Notes: generated by a model not told the origin, from the letters alone. A stretch of DNA of 51,764 nt from Lachnospiraceae bacterium (GCA_026169045.1 JAPFDH010000009.1:1-51764); one strand, 5' to 3'. Positions 11,709-20,712 are shown, counted from the first letter of the stretch. Numbers and translations are program-made.

Positions 11709-12256
11709 GTATCTTCTCCCATCTCTTCCAGCGTTTCCCGTACAAGAGCATCTTGAACCTTTTCTGTCATATTGGCACTCACTACTTTCTGAGCCATCAA
11801 AGCGGCAATGGTAATGATTTCTTTTCTCATATCATCCACTGCCTTTTTCTTCTCCAGCTCAATTTCAGCGCTGGTCCGCTTTCTTATTTGTTCTGCTTCT
11901 TCCTTTGCCTGACTAATCAAATCGGCTTCTGCTTTTAATGCCCGTTTTCTGGCATCCCTCAGAATCTCTTCTGCTTCCTGTTCCACAAACTGCAGTTTTT
12001 CCTCATAGAGTTCTTTTAACCGCTTTGCCTCTTCTCTGTCTCCCTTTGCCGTATCCAAATCCGTCTTTATCTTCTCCTGCCGTTTTTTCAGCATGTCACG
12101 AACAGGATTAAACAAAAGATAGGATAAAACAAAGAATAATACAAAGATGGCTACACCTGTGAAAAGCGCATCCTGAAGCAATTGAGGATCTAGGCCAAAC
12201 AGTCTTTCATAACTGCCAGACTCCTGTAACGCAAGCATTCCCGCTGCCTGAACCAT
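11696..12256 (-). CDS. atpF: ATP synthase b subunit
   Basis: 186 aa. One membrane helix near residues 30-50 (ALFTGVAIFVLFFVLSYLLF) is followed by NPVRDMLKKRQEKI and a long charged coiled coil that dimerises as the peripheral stalk. About 28 residues precede the helix, somewhat longer than usual. Start at 12256 has AAGGAGG upstream at 9 nt. Confidence 0.94.
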   Translation of the reverse strand: MVQAAGMLALQESGSYERLFGLDPQLLQDALFTGVAIFVLFFVLSYLLFNPVRDMLKKRQEKIKTDLDTAKGDREEAKRLKELYEEKLQFVEQEAEEILRDARKRALKAEADLISQAKEEAEQIRKRTSAEIELEKKKAVDDMRKEIITIAALMAQKVVSANMTEKVQDALVRETLEEMGEDTWQS

Positions 12257-12299
12257 TCCACCATGCCTCCTTCAAATATTTTCATACCCGGATTTCTCC

Positions 12300-12563
<264 letters not shown>

Positions 12564-12637
12564 TTAATCATTCATCCTATTGATTTTCACCTGAATTTAT
12601 CAATCAGCATTTCTGTTATTGATATCGAAAAAAATTC

Positions 12638-13336
12638 TTACTCCATCTTATCTCTGATATATACCATAGTCAGCATACAGAATACATATGTCTGAATGGC
12701 GCCTGAAAACAAATCAAAATACGCATGTAGAAAAGCCGGAATTCCCAATTTCATGAACCATGGAAGCATTCCGTACCATAAACCGATCATGACAGTTCCC
12801 GACATTACATTTCCAAATAAACGCAATGAAAGAGAGAGTGGTGTAGCCAAATCTCCAATCACATTGATGGGAAACAACAAGGGAAGTGGCTGAAACCACG
12901 ATGTGAAATGCCCGATCTTATGACGCTTGATTCCGTTGATATGAATCAAAGCAAATGTGACAAGACCCAAAAGCAATGTGATTCCATAATCTGCCGTGGG
13001 GGACCGCAATCCGAAAATTCCGCTGATATTGCAGAGAAGAATGAACAGAAAAATAGTACTTATATAATTCTGAAATTTTCCTGCAAATGCTCCCATACTT
13101 CCACTGACAACCTGATCCAGTTTTTCCACTATAAGCTCTATGATATTTTGAAATACACCTGGAACTTCTTCTGCCTTTTTAATCCGTCTGTTTGCAATCC
13201 AGGCAAATCCAATCAGTATAATTACAACCATAACAAGCGCCACATGGCTCGTTGTAATCCAAAGAGTGTGTCCGAACAATTCATAGGAGAACAGTCCTTT
13301 TATCATAAAGTCATTATCCGCAGCCAACATCGTCAT
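12638..13336 (-). CDS. atpB: ATP synthase a subunit
   Basis: 232 aa integral membrane stator subunit. The essential arginine lies in LSLSLRLFGNVMSG; the C-terminal helix YFDLFSGAIQTYVF is conserved. It forms the ion half-channels facing the c ring. The start chosen is the ATG at 13336 with AAGGAGG 7 nt upstream, overlapping the stop of the preceding gene as ATGA. The open frame to 13372 lacks a ribosome-binding site. Confidence 0.95.
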   Translation of the reverse strand: MTMLAADNDFMIKGLFSYELFGHTLWITTSHVALVMVVIILIGFAWIANRRIKKAEEVPGVFQNIIELIVEKLDQVVSGSMGAFAGKFQNYISTIFLFILLCNISGIFGLRSPTADYGITLLLGLVTFALIHINGIKRHKIGHFTSWFQPLPLLFPINVIGDLATPLSLSLRLFGNVMSGTVMIGLWYGMLPWFMKLGIPAFLHAYFDLFSGAIQTYVFCMLTMVYIRDKME

Positions 13337-13770
13337 CCCATTTCCTCCTTTCCACCAAATTTCAAAAGGCATCTATGAAACAACGGCTGTAAATAAACCG
13401 CCGGTTTCAACGTTAACACTCCTGCCAATACTGCCAAAAACGGAATCACTTTTGTAAATGCCACAACTATAAAAAAGGCAGCTGCTATAACCATACGAAA
13501 CGCATATCCTTTTCTGGTATGAAACGATGCTCCTTTTTCTCCCATGGCAACAGCCTCTTTCAGTGATCTTTCCATATGAAAAAACCACCCGACTGCAAAC
13601 AGGCACCCCAAAACCACTCCTGCCATGGAACGGATTTTTACCATTGATATGCAAAGCGGGCCGCCTCCGACAAAGAACAGGCAAATCAGAAGTTCCACAA
13701 TTCCGCAAAAAATAATTCCTGCCAGCACTTCCCTGATCGTTTCTTTTAACCGGTCATTCTTTTTTTTCAT
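13333..13770 (-). CDS. AtpI-like ATP synthase-associated membrane protein
   Basis: 145 aa with four predicted membrane helices (about residues 14-36, 44-62, 90-106, 108-126). Position directly before atpB and topology fit the ATP synthase subunit I family, which assists c-ring assembly and possibly Mg2+ or Ca2+ supply. Similarity is topological; I see no strong sequence signature. AGAGGAAAAG precedes the ATG at 13770. It overlaps the gene before it by 17 bp and atpB by 4 bp. Confidence 0.7.
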   Translation of the reverse strand: MKKKNDRLKETIREVLAGIIFCGIVELLICLFFVGGGPLCISMVKIRSMAGVVLGCLFAVGWFFHMERSLKEAVAMGEKGASFHTRKGYAFRMVIAAAFFIVVAFTKVIPFLAVLAGVLTLKPAVYLQPLFHRCLLKFGGKEEMG

Positions 13771-14050
13771 CTGACTTTTCCTCTTTCCATTCTCCCATCA
13801 AGTCATATATTTCTTCTGTCTCTTCTGTTTTCTGGCTATCAACTGTCTTTTTTGCCAGAATCCATGCATTCCGTCCACCAGCCAAAATACCCAGTATCAA
13901 AAAAGGAACGGTAACTCCTATTCCCCATTTTCCTTCTATCCAAAGCCCTACTGCCAGACATAAGAAAACGGGAACCAAAATGCTGATCCCTATTTGAAGT
14001 ATCATGGAAAAGGCCCGTAATGTATCATGATTCATTCTTTCATTTCTCAT
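13754..14050 (-). CDS. AtpZ/AtpI-type small membrane protein
   Basis: About 98 aa with two membrane helices separated by GLWIEGKWGIG, the pattern of the AtpZ / putative F0F1-ATPase subunit family (Ca2+/Mg2+ transporter-like). The C-terminus is acidic and charged. First gene of the atp operon, so it is transcribed from the promoter at 14074-14102. The start is uncertain: TTG 14059, ATG 14050 and ATG 14035 are in frame, and GGAAAGG sits against or overlapping the first two. Confidence 0.7.
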   Translation of the reverse strand: MRNERMNHDTLRAFSMILQIGISILVPVFLCLAVGLWIEGKWGIGVTVPFLILGILAGGRNAWILAKKTVDSQKTEETEEIYDLMGEWKEEKSDEKKE

Positions 14051-14073
14051 CCTTTCCAAATAATACTGTTTCT

Positions 14074-14102
14074 ATTATAAACAATTTTACCAAAATTGTC
14101 TA
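14074..14102 (-). promoter_or_regulatory. Promoter of the ATP synthase operon with embedded palindrome
   Basis: -35 TAGACA (14097-14102), 17-bp spacer, -10 TATAAT (14074-14079). The spacer is filled by a near-perfect palindrome, ACAATTTT-ACC-AAAATTGT (14081-14099), that overlaps the -35. A protein bound there would block RNA polymerase. Confidence 0.8.
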
Positions 14103-14142
14103 TCTCAAAATACGATTTTAAATTATTTTTTCACATATCAAA

Positions 14143-14171
14143 TTTACTTTTTGACTCATTTCGGTTATACT
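14143..14171 (+). promoter_or_regulatory. Promoter of the DUF402 gene
   Basis: -35 TTTACT (14143-14148), 17-bp spacer, -10 TATACT (14166-14171). Divergent from the atp promoter, with 40 bp between the two -35 boxes. Confidence 0.7.
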
Positions 14172-14259
14172 ATAGAATAATATTTGTGGCGTGTTTTCTT
14201 TTATTTTTATTGTTTATAACATGTTTGATCAATCTTTATTAAAGAAAGGAATCGATTTT

Positions 14260-14772
14260 ATGGAAAGCACAAAATTATATCGTAACCGGCTGATTCCCAA
14301 AGAATCTATTTTATTGGATCAGGATGAGATTCTCTATCAAAGTGATACATTATTGATCACTAAATGGAAAACATTAAAACCAAAAGCATTTTTTTCAGGA
14401 GGATACTCCTGTTATTTTCTGAAAGAAGGATATAAAATCAGTCGTTTCTATGATTCCCATGATCAGTTTCTTTATTGGTACTGTGATATCATTGATACCG
14501 TTTATCATAAACAGGAAAATACATATGTATTCACTGACCTGCTGGCAGATGTTGTAATTTTTCCTAATGGAGAAATCAGAATTCTGGATTTAAACGAATT
14601 GGCAGATGCCCATAAAGACGGACTTCTCTCCTCGGAACTTTTGCATCAGGCACTTTATCGTCTGAATCAGCTTCTTATGCTGATTTACGATCAAAAGCTG
14701 GATTCTGTCACACAGCTGTTTATGGATATTATTTCTGAAAATCAAAAACACTCGATCCGTTCTTATGTATAA
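14260..14772 (+). CDS. DUF402 domain protein, putative nucleotide phosphatase-like
   Basis: 170 aa. The stretch FLYWYCDI, then FTDLLADVVIFPNGEIRILDLNELADA matches the DUF402 / nucleoside-tri(di)phosphatase-like fold (beta-barrel, with Asp-rich metal site). Some family members hydrolyse nucleoside di/triphosphates or fluorinated acyl compounds; the role here is unknown. The ATG at 14260 has AAAGGAA 8 nt upstream; the earlier in-frame ATG at 14191 has none. One of few plus-strand genes, monocistronic, with its own promoter and a bidirectional terminator. Confidence 0.75.
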   Translation: MESTKLYRNRLIPKESILLDQDEILYQSDTLLITKWKTLKPKAFFSGGYSCYFLKEGYKISRFYDSHDQFLYWYCDIIDTVYHKQENTYVFTDLLADVVIFPNGEIRILDLNELADAHKDGLLSSELLHQALYRLNQLLMLIYDQKLDSVTQLFMDIISENQKHSIRSYV

Positions 14773-14816
14773 AAAAATTCCTCTGCTTTTGTTCATAAAA
14801 AAGCAGAGGAATTTTT
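14773..14816. terminator. Bidirectional terminator between DUF402 gene and cbiB
   Basis: AAAAATTCCTCTGCTTTT pairs with its exact complement around an 8-nt loop. It is A-rich 5' and T-rich 3' on both strands, so it can stop both converging transcripts. Confidence 0.9.
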
Positions 14817-14822
14817 AAGTTA

Positions 14823-15785
14823 TTAAAAGAATGCCACGATGCCGCGAATCAAGGCAATCACGACAATAAAAATAACTGTCCCGGCATACATCAGATAATT
14901 TGCTTTCCGGATATCATCCGATACTACTTTTCTTGTCGCATCCCCAATGGTTGGTTTATGATGAAGTTTTCCAAAATACCAGGCATCTCCCCCAAGTCTT
15001 ATCCCCAGTGCACCTGCCACCGCTGATTCCGTCTGTGCGGAATTCGGACTGGCATGATTATGTCTGTCGCGAACAAAAATTTTCCATGCCTGATGGGCAC
15101 TCAGTCCAAATAACGGCGCAGAAATGACAATCAATAATGCTGCCAGACGTGCCGGAATATAGTTTACAATATCATCCAGTTTTGCTGCCACACGGCCAAA
15201 GTACAGAAATTCATCATTTTTATAACCCACCATGGAATCCATCGTATTAATCGCTTTGTATAAGAAGCCCAATGGCGCTCCACCTATGGCCAGAAAGAAT
15301 AATGGGGCAATCACACCATCTGAAGTATTTTCCGCCACTGTTTCCACAGCTGCCTTGGTAATTCCCTCCTGATCCAATGGTTTTGTATCACGACCCACAA
15401 TCATGGATACAGCTTTTCTTGCTCCCTCCACATCCTGAGAAATTAATGCTTTATATACTTTCATACTTTCCATATACAAAGACTTTGCGGCGATGATTTG
15501 ATAGCACATAATGGATTCCACGAGAAAAACAACACCTGTACCAAACAACCCCGCAATCTTTAAAATAATAAGCGGTATGAAAAATGAAAGCATTGCAGTT
15601 ATAATCACAAGAATTGCACCCTGCCATATTTCATTTTCTTTTGTTTTCCTATCCGGTTTATGCAGTGACTTTGTCAAAAATGAAATTATGTTTCCAATGA
15701 AACGAACTGGGTGCGGCATCCAATGCGGATCCCCCAGAAAAAGATCCAAAATAAAACCGGTTACAATGACACCAATCATATACAT
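14823..15785 (-). CDS. cbiB: Adenosylcobinamide-phosphate synthase
   Basis: 320 aa membrane protein of the CbiB/CobD family. It attaches the aminopropanol (phosphate) arm to adenosylcobyric acid. Diagnostic segments are FLGDPHWMPHPVRFIG at the N-terminus, TVAENTSDGVIAPLFF, INTMDSMVGYKND and SPNSAQTESAVAGAL. AAAGGAA lies about 10 nt before the ATG at 15785. Last gene of the cobalamin cluster. Confidence 0.95.
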   Translation of the reverse strand: MYMIGVIVTGFILDLFLGDPHWMPHPVRFIGNIISFLTKSLHKPDRKTKENEIWQGAILVIITAMLSFFIPLIILKIAGLFGTGVVFLVESIMCYQIIAAKSLYMESMKVYKALISQDVEGARKAVSMIVGRDTKPLDQEGITKAAVETVAENTSDGVIAPLFFLAIGGAPLGFLYKAINTMDSMVGYKNDEFLYFGRVAAKLDDIVNYIPARLAALLIVISAPLFGLSAHQAWKIFVRDRHNHASPNSAQTESAVAGALGIRLGGDAWYFGKLHHKPTIGDATRKVVSDDIRKANYLMYAGTVIFIVVIALIRGIVAFF

Positions 15786-15845
15786 AATTTGTATATTCCT
15801 TTCTCATCATTATCATTTTATATTCTTTCACAGACTCAATGGTTT

Positions 15846-16439
15846 TCAGACAATCCGATCCACCAGGATTAATTTCTTTATTCCCTTTTTCCATTTTTCC
15901 GGATCTACTTCTAATACGAATGCCTGTCCATTTTTTATCTGCCAATCGTAATAGTTTTTTTGAGGAACACCAAAATGCTCCATAATAGCCATAATCGTTC
16001 CCCCATGAATTATAAAACTGATGCAATCATTTTTTTGTTTTATTAAATCATCCATCTGTTTTTCAAACGCCTGTACACATCTCTGGGAAAAATCTTTTTT
16101 CGATTCTCCTCCGGGCATTGCCATCACACCGCCACTGTCAATCCATGCCTGATAAGAAGGCAGATGGTTTAGTTCTTCATAATTATGGTATTCAAATTCT
16201 CCAAAATTCATTTCCTCCAATCCCTTACAGACACATATAGGGCGGTGGAATCCATAAATGATCTGTGCTGTTTCCAAACATCGCTTCATGGGACTGGACA
16301 CAATACAGTCAGCAGGCCGATAGGTACGTTCTTTTAGTTCCTCCATTCCTTTGGAACAAAGAGATTCATCCGTTACTCCCACATAACGTCTCTCCAGGTT
16401 TCCCGATGTTTTTCCATGGCGGATCAATTGTAAAATCAT
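15846..16439 (-). CDS. cobC: Histidine phosphatase, probable alpha-ribazole phosphatase
   Basis: 197 aa member of the phosphoglycerate-mutase-like superfamily. The catalytic RHG motif with His (LIRHGKTSGNLERRYVG) and the second His (FIIHGGTIMAI) are intact. The location between cobS/cobU and cbiB supports dephosphorylation of alpha-ribazole 5'-phosphate, though the family is broad. AAGGAG lies 5 nt before the ATG. It follows the sulfatase by only 15 bp. Confidence 0.82.
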   Translation of the reverse strand: MILQLIRHGKTSGNLERRYVGVTDESLCSKGMEELKERTYRPADCIVSSPMKRCLETAQIIYGFHRPICVCKGLEEMNFGEFEYHNYEELNHLPSYQAWIDSGGVMAMPGGESKKDFSQRCVQAFEKQMDDLIKQKNDCISFIIHGGTIMAIMEHFGVPQKNYYDWQIKNGQAFVLEVDPEKWKKGIKKLILVDRIV

Positions 16440-16454
16440 CTTTTCTCCTTCTTT

Positions 16455-17918
16455 TTATTGATTTTCCTTTAAATACACCGGTTTTCCTTCCGAATAAAAA
16501 CCGCATTTCCGAATTTGTCCAAATCCGGTCACCGCTTCATGCGTCCCATCCATTTTAGGATCCACATACCGGTCAAACCACTGTATCATCTGCTTCATCA
16601 GTTCTTCTTTTCTTTCCTGCCATTCTTCTTTCCCGGCTAAGTTTACCTTCTCCTCCGGATCCTCAGCCAAATGATATAATTCATCCGGGCCATAGGGATA
16701 ACGATGAACCAATTTCCATTCTTTTGTCCGTATCATTCGATTCGGTCCATATTCATCAAAAACCATCACAGCCCGCTCTTCTTTTGCTTTTCCAGAAAAC
16801 AATACATCTTTAAAACTTTTTCCGGGCAAACATTCAGCTGTTTCTTTCGGAAATGCCTCTGCCATTCCGAGAAGATCCAACAACGTATGTATAAAATCAT
16901 ATTGGCTGCACATGGCATCTGTGACCATTCCTTTCGGAAGAACATCCGGCCATGAAACCAAAAATGGTACTTTTACCGATGTATCAAAGAAATTGGGCGG
17001 AAATGTTCCATTTCCCTTTCCCCATATTCCATGATGTCCCATATTCATTCCATTATCTCCCATGAAAAACAAAAGCGTATGTTCCAATTCTCCCTTTTTC
17101 TCCAACCAGTCAAGAATTTTTCCTACGCCGCGATCCATGGCTGTCACTGCCGCATAATATCCTCTTAACAGTTCCTTTCTTCTTTCTCCCGTTCCGTAAG
17201 GAGCACTGGATACCTGGTTGGGATGAATCGGCAAATCCGGCACCGATAAAAACGGACAGTTCCGATATTTTTCTATCATCTCTTTTGGATGCTCATCTTC
17301 TTCCCATGGACTATGGGGTGCCGTGTAATGGACACTTAAATAAAATGGTTTTTCTTCTTTTTCCATTTCATCCAAAAAGCTCAGTGCTTTTTCTGTAATA
17401 ATGTCTGTAACATAACGGTGATCCAAATATAGTTTTTCATTCTCCACCATATCCGGTTCATAATAATGACACCCACCCCGGCCTATGGTAAACCAACGGG
17501 AAAAACCATGCTGCGGATGCAGACTGTCCCCCAAATGCCATTTTCCAGACAGGGCACACTGATACCCCTCCTGTGCCAGAATATCTGTATATCCCAACAT
17601 GCCATCCAGATACGGAATCGCTTCTTTTTCATGGGTATAGTAAGGATGATTTTTCCATTCACCCAAATCATCCCGGTTCAGATTCCCTGAACATAACCAG
17701 TCATGCACTCCATGCTGTGAAGGAATTCTTCCTGTCAAAATGGATGCCCGGGCAGGAGAACAAACCGGTGATGCACAGAAAAAATTGGTAAAACGAATGC
17801 CATTGGCTGCAATCCGATCCAAATTCGGTGTTTCAATCTCATCATTACCGGCACAATGCATAGCCCAAGGTCCCTGATCATCCGTTAAGATAAATACAAT
17901 ATTTGGTCTGTTTTTCAT
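16455..17918 (-). CDS. Cys-type sulfatase (S1 family)
   Basis: 487 aa arylsulfatase-superfamily enzyme. N-terminal metal ligands are in ILTDDQGPW. The modification motif CSPARASILTGR contains the Cys that is converted to formylglycine. HYTAPHSPWE and FMGDNGMNMGHHG supply further metal and substrate residues. There is no signal peptide, so it is probably cytosolic and acts on imported sulfated sugars or glycan fragments; the substrate is unknown. A Cys-type enzyme needs an anSME radical-SAM maturase, which is not in this window. Start at 17918 has AGGAGG. It sits inside the cobalamin operon, 10 bp after the CobU-like gene and 15 bp before cobC. Confidence 0.9.
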   Translation of the reverse strand: MKNRPNIVFILTDDQGPWAMHCAGNDEIETPNLDRIAANGIRFTNFFCASPVCSPARASILTGRIPSQHGVHDWLCSGNLNRDDLGEWKNHPYYTHEKEAIPYLDGMLGYTDILAQEGYQCALSGKWHLGDSLHPQHGFSRWFTIGRGGCHYYEPDMVENEKLYLDHRYVTDIITEKALSFLDEMEKEEKPFYLSVHYTAPHSPWEEDEHPKEMIEKYRNCPFLSVPDLPIHPNQVSSAPYGTGERRKELLRGYYAAVTAMDRGVGKILDWLEKKGELEHTLLFFMGDNGMNMGHHGIWGKGNGTFPPNFFDTSVKVPFLVSWPDVLPKGMVTDAMCSQYDFIHTLLDLLGMAEAFPKETAECLPGKSFKDVLFSGKAKEERAVMVFDEYGPNRMIRTKEWKLVHRYPYGPDELYHLAEDPEEKVNLAGKEEWQERKEELMKQMIQWFDRYVDPKMDGTHEAVTGFGQIRKCGFYSEGKPVYLKENQ

Positions 17919-17928
17919 AATCCCCCTC

Positions 17929-18402
17929 CTATTTGATCCGTTTTGCAATGCCGCAGACAACTACATATACTTCTTCCGCCTGTTGTGCCAATCGGCAGCC
18001 GAGTCTCCCCACAATTTCCCGATATGCACGCTCAGAGTATTCCATGGGCACTACCCCATTTCCCACTTCATCCATAGTGATCACCAAATTTCTATTTTCA
18101 CAAATCACTGTCTGAAGGTTTTCCCATACCTCTCCCAAAATTTCTGCTTCCATACAGGCCTTCTGTGCAGCATCTTTATGAGGTTGTGATGCGTTTTCAT
18201 GCAATTTCTCATGAAGTTTGCGTTTTACCAGCAAATGTACATGTTCGAAAATTTCAATTTTCTTTTCTTGTATTCCGACAGGGAATGATTCCTTCTTTGC
18301 ATCGACTGTTACATATGTACCGGCTTCTTTCCTTCTGTTTTCCACTAAATTTTTTGCTGCGTTACCTTTTCCCTGACAGGCTCCTCCCACTAAGAAAATC
18401 AT
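17929..18402 (-). CDS. Second CobU-like protein, divergent
   Basis: 157 aa. The C-terminal half clearly follows CobU: MDEVGNGVVPMEYSERAYRE, then GRLGCRLAQQAEEVYVVVCG. The N-terminal nucleotide loop is altered to GGACQGKGN, with Gly where Walker A has Ser/Thr, and the RI..H region that carries the guanylylated His in CobU is not recognisable. It could be a partner subunit of the CobU at 19190-19741 or a decayed paralogue. The ATG at 18402 has GGAGG about 11 nt upstream; the earlier ATG at 18420 has an abutting site. Confidence 0.7.
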   Translation of the reverse strand: MIFLVGGACQGKGNAAKNLVENRRKEAGTYVTVDAKKESFPVGIQEKKIEIFEHVHLLVKRKLHEKLHENASQPHKDAAQKACMEAEILGEVWENLQTVICENRNLVITMDEVGNGVVPMEYSERAYREIVGRLGCRLAQQAEEVYVVVCGIAKRIK

Positions 18403-18435
18403 TGTTTTCGCTTCCTCCATCCTACTTTTTCTCGT

Positions 18436-19203
18436 CTATATCCATCCCACATACTTTGATATAACCAAAACAATTCCAAAAAACATTTCACAAATACAAA
18501 GGAAATATCCGGCCAAATCCCCGGTAATACCTCCAAACTGTTTTTGTGACATCCACTTATAGTATCCAAAGGTTATGAATGCACACAAGAAAAGAAGACA
18601 ACCGCTTATTTTCCCTACACCACTCAGATACAAAAACGCCAAAACCAAATATAAGCAAAAAATCAATCTTACTCTTTTTTTTGCTGCTCCGTCTGCAAAT
18701 GTAGCGGCCAAACCACTGTTTTTTGCACATTTAAAGCATACTACACTCAGACCGCTGAGCGTTCTGGATAAAAAAAGCCCTCCTATATATACCGCCAACA
18801 TATTCTGATTCATCTCTCCCATAATCCCGAGAGTGATCACAAAATATAAAATCGCACGGATAACGCCAAATGCTCCGACATGAGGATCTTTTAGGATTTC
18901 CAGTTTTTTTTCAGATTCCTGCCATGATTGAAGGGCGTCCGATGTATCGATATATCCGTCCAGATGAATTCCTCCGGTCAAAAGAATGGGCAAAGCCGTT
19001 AAAACTACAGCTTTTGTCAAAGCTGCCACTGATATCCATGAAAGGAACACATAGCTGGCATACATACATAATCCCAAAACCAGCCCCACCAATGGAAAAA
19101 AGCACATGGCATATTTCATTCCCCGTTCACTCCACTCCACTTTCGGCATTGGAATTCTGGAATACATGGAAAATGCAATTACAAATGACTCATATATATT
19201 CAT
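18436..19203 (-). CDS. cobS: Adenosylcobinamide-GDP ribazoletransferase (cobalamin synthase)
   Basis: 255 aa membrane protein with several helices. It joins adenosylcobinamide-GDP and alpha-ribazole(-phosphate). The signature GGIHLDGYIDTSDAL keeps the conserved Asp residues, and KDPHVGAFGVI is also typical. Start at 19203 has AGGGGGG upstream and overlaps the end of cobU by 14 bp. The longer open frame to 19236 is not supported. Confidence 0.95.
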   Translation of the reverse strand: MNIYESFVIAFSMYSRIPMPKVEWSERGMKYAMCFFPLVGLVLGLCMYASYVFLSWISVAALTKAVVLTALPILLTGGIHLDGYIDTSDALQSWQESEKKLEILKDPHVGAFGVIRAILYFVITLGIMGEMNQNMLAVYIGGLFLSRTLSGLSVVCFKCAKNSGLAATFADGAAKKRVRLIFCLYLVLAFLYLSGVGKISGCLLFLCAFITFGYYKWMSQKQFGGITGDLAGYFLCICEMFFGIVLVISKYVGWI

Positions 19204-19741
19204 GATTACCCCCCTTTTGCCAAACCGGTATTCCACAGATCACCTCAATGACTTCATCTGCCATCTCACCCATCGCCTGATTAATGGCACCCAGTTCTTT
19301 CAAATATTCCATGGTGTCTTCATCATACTCTGTCCCGTCACAAAACACATTATTTGTCACAACAATCAACGCTTTCGCCTGCTCCTTTAGACGACAGATT
19401 CCTTCCAGCACTTCCTCCACTGTTCTGTTTCCGGCTCCGCCTTTCTGATACCGTTCATTTGCCACCAGATTAGACATACATTCCAGTAAAACAACTGCCC
19501 TCTCAGGCAATTGAATGGATTTTAGTCCCGTATAGCATTCTATGGTCTCAAATTTTTTTTCTGCACGCATAATACGATGTTTTTCAATTCTTTTGCGACA
19601 TTCATCATCAAACGGATACATAGTCGCAATATAAATCCGCGTCAAATCATCTGCCGACTTACTTTCTCTTTGTTCTATTACCAGCTGCTCAGCAAATGCT
19701 GATTTACCACTGGCACTTCCTCCGTACACTACCTGAAACAT
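19190..19741 (-). CDS. cobU: Adenosylcobinamide kinase / guanylyltransferase
   Basis: 183 aa. The P-loop YGGSASGKSAFAE and the DDECRKRIEKHRIMR region with the His expected to carry GMP are intact. The usual NEVG.GIVP motif is altered to TNNVFCDGTE, which is kept instead in the second CobU-like gene at 17929. It activates adenosylcobinamide(-phosphate) before CobS acts. First cobalamin gene, 3 bp after the dehydrogenase gene. No cobalamin riboswitch precedes it. Confidence 0.88.
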   Translation of the reverse strand: MFQVVYGGSASGKSAFAEQLVIEQRESKSADDLTRIYIATMYPFDDECRKRIEKHRIMRAEKKFETIECYTGLKSIQLPERAVVLLECMSNLVANERYQKGGAGNRTVEEVLEGICRLKEQAKALIVVTNNVFCDGTEYDEDTMEYLKELGAINQAMGEMADEVIEVICGIPVWQKGGNHEYI

Positions 19742-19744
19742 CTC

Positions 19745-20692
19745 TTATACCACCTGATTGATTATTCTTCCTTTCATCCACTGCTCCAGATTTTCAAAAA
19801 CAATGGCAGCACGTTTTTCCATGGATTCCTTTGTTGCAAAAGCTACATGGGGAGTAACAAGAACATTTCTAGCCAAAAGCAATGGATGATCACTTGAAAT
19901 CGGCGGTTCGCTTTCAAATACATCAATTCCTGCTCCAGCAATTTTTCCCTCATTTAACGCATCTGCCAAATCCTCAGAATTTACCACGCCCCCTCTGGCA
20001 GCATTAATCAAAATGGCTGTTTTTTTCATATAACCCAGCGTTTCTTTATTAATTAAATTTCTGGACTGCTCACTGAGCGGACAATGGAGAAGTACCACAT
20101 CGGATTGCTCCAATAGTTCTTTTAATGGAAGGTAGTGAAAATCCTCTGTATCTTTTTTATGAGAAAAGCCATTATACGCAATGGTTCGACAACCAAATGC
20201 CCGACATAGCTGTGCACTTCTGGTTCCGATCGCCCCTGTTCCAATAATTCCCACAGTCTTTCCCCGCAGTTCGTTTCCCACAAATCCATCCTTTGTACCA
20301 CCACAGCGGCACTGTTTTTCTACTTCCCGGACATTTCGAAGCAACGTTAAAACCATACACAGAGTCAATTCTGCCACCGAATCATTGGAATATCCGGATG
20401 CATTGCTCACCGACACTCCCATCTCTCTTGCTGCCTCCAGATCCACATGATCCACACCGGTAAATGCCACATCAATATATTTTAAGTGTTTACATGCCCG
20501 AATCACCGTTCCCGGAAGCGGCATATTCGCCAAAATCAATACATCCGCATCTTTCGCTTCTTCGATGAGCTGTTCTACATCATCGGTTCTCTCATAGGAA
20601 AAAAACTGATGTCCTTCCTGTTCTATTTTTTTGACATAGCCCTTAAGTATATCATCGTCCACTGCCAGCGATTCCAATAATACAATATTCAT
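19745..20692 (-). CDS. D-isomer-specific 2-hydroxyacid dehydrogenase
   Basis: 315 aa. Rossmann motif GIIGTGAIG for NAD(H), then the catalytic Arg in NAARGGVV, Glu in DVFESEPP and His in TPHVAFATKES. This is the D-lactate / phosphoglycerate / hydroxypyruvate dehydrogenase family. The substrate cannot be named, and no C-terminal ACT domain is present, so it is not a full SerA. AAGGAG precedes the start. It lies 20 bp after hemZ and 3 bp before cobU, so it bridges the two groups in one likely transcript. Confidence 0.88.
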   Translation of the reverse strand: MNIVLLESLAVDDDILKGYVKKIEQEGHQFFSYERTDDVEQLIEEAKDADVLILANMPLPGTVIRACKHLKYIDVAFTGVDHVDLEAAREMGVSVSNASGYSNDSVAELTLCMVLTLLRNVREVEKQCRCGGTKDGFVGNELRGKTVGIIGTGAIGTRSAQLCRAFGCRTIAYNGFSHKKDTEDFHYLPLKELLEQSDVVLLHCPLSEQSRNLINKETLGYMKKTAILINAARGGVVNSEDLADALNEGKIAGAGIDVFESEPPISSDHPLLLARNVLVTPHVAFATKESMEKRAAIVFENLEQWMKGRIINQVV

Positions 20693-20712
20693 TTCCGTCT
20701 TCTCCTTTTCCT

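Noticed and set aside
19742-20712. Cobalamin riboswitch before cobU
   Set aside because: cobU follows a dehydrogenase gene by 3 bp and hemZ precedes that by 20 bp; no B12-box-like sequence was found.
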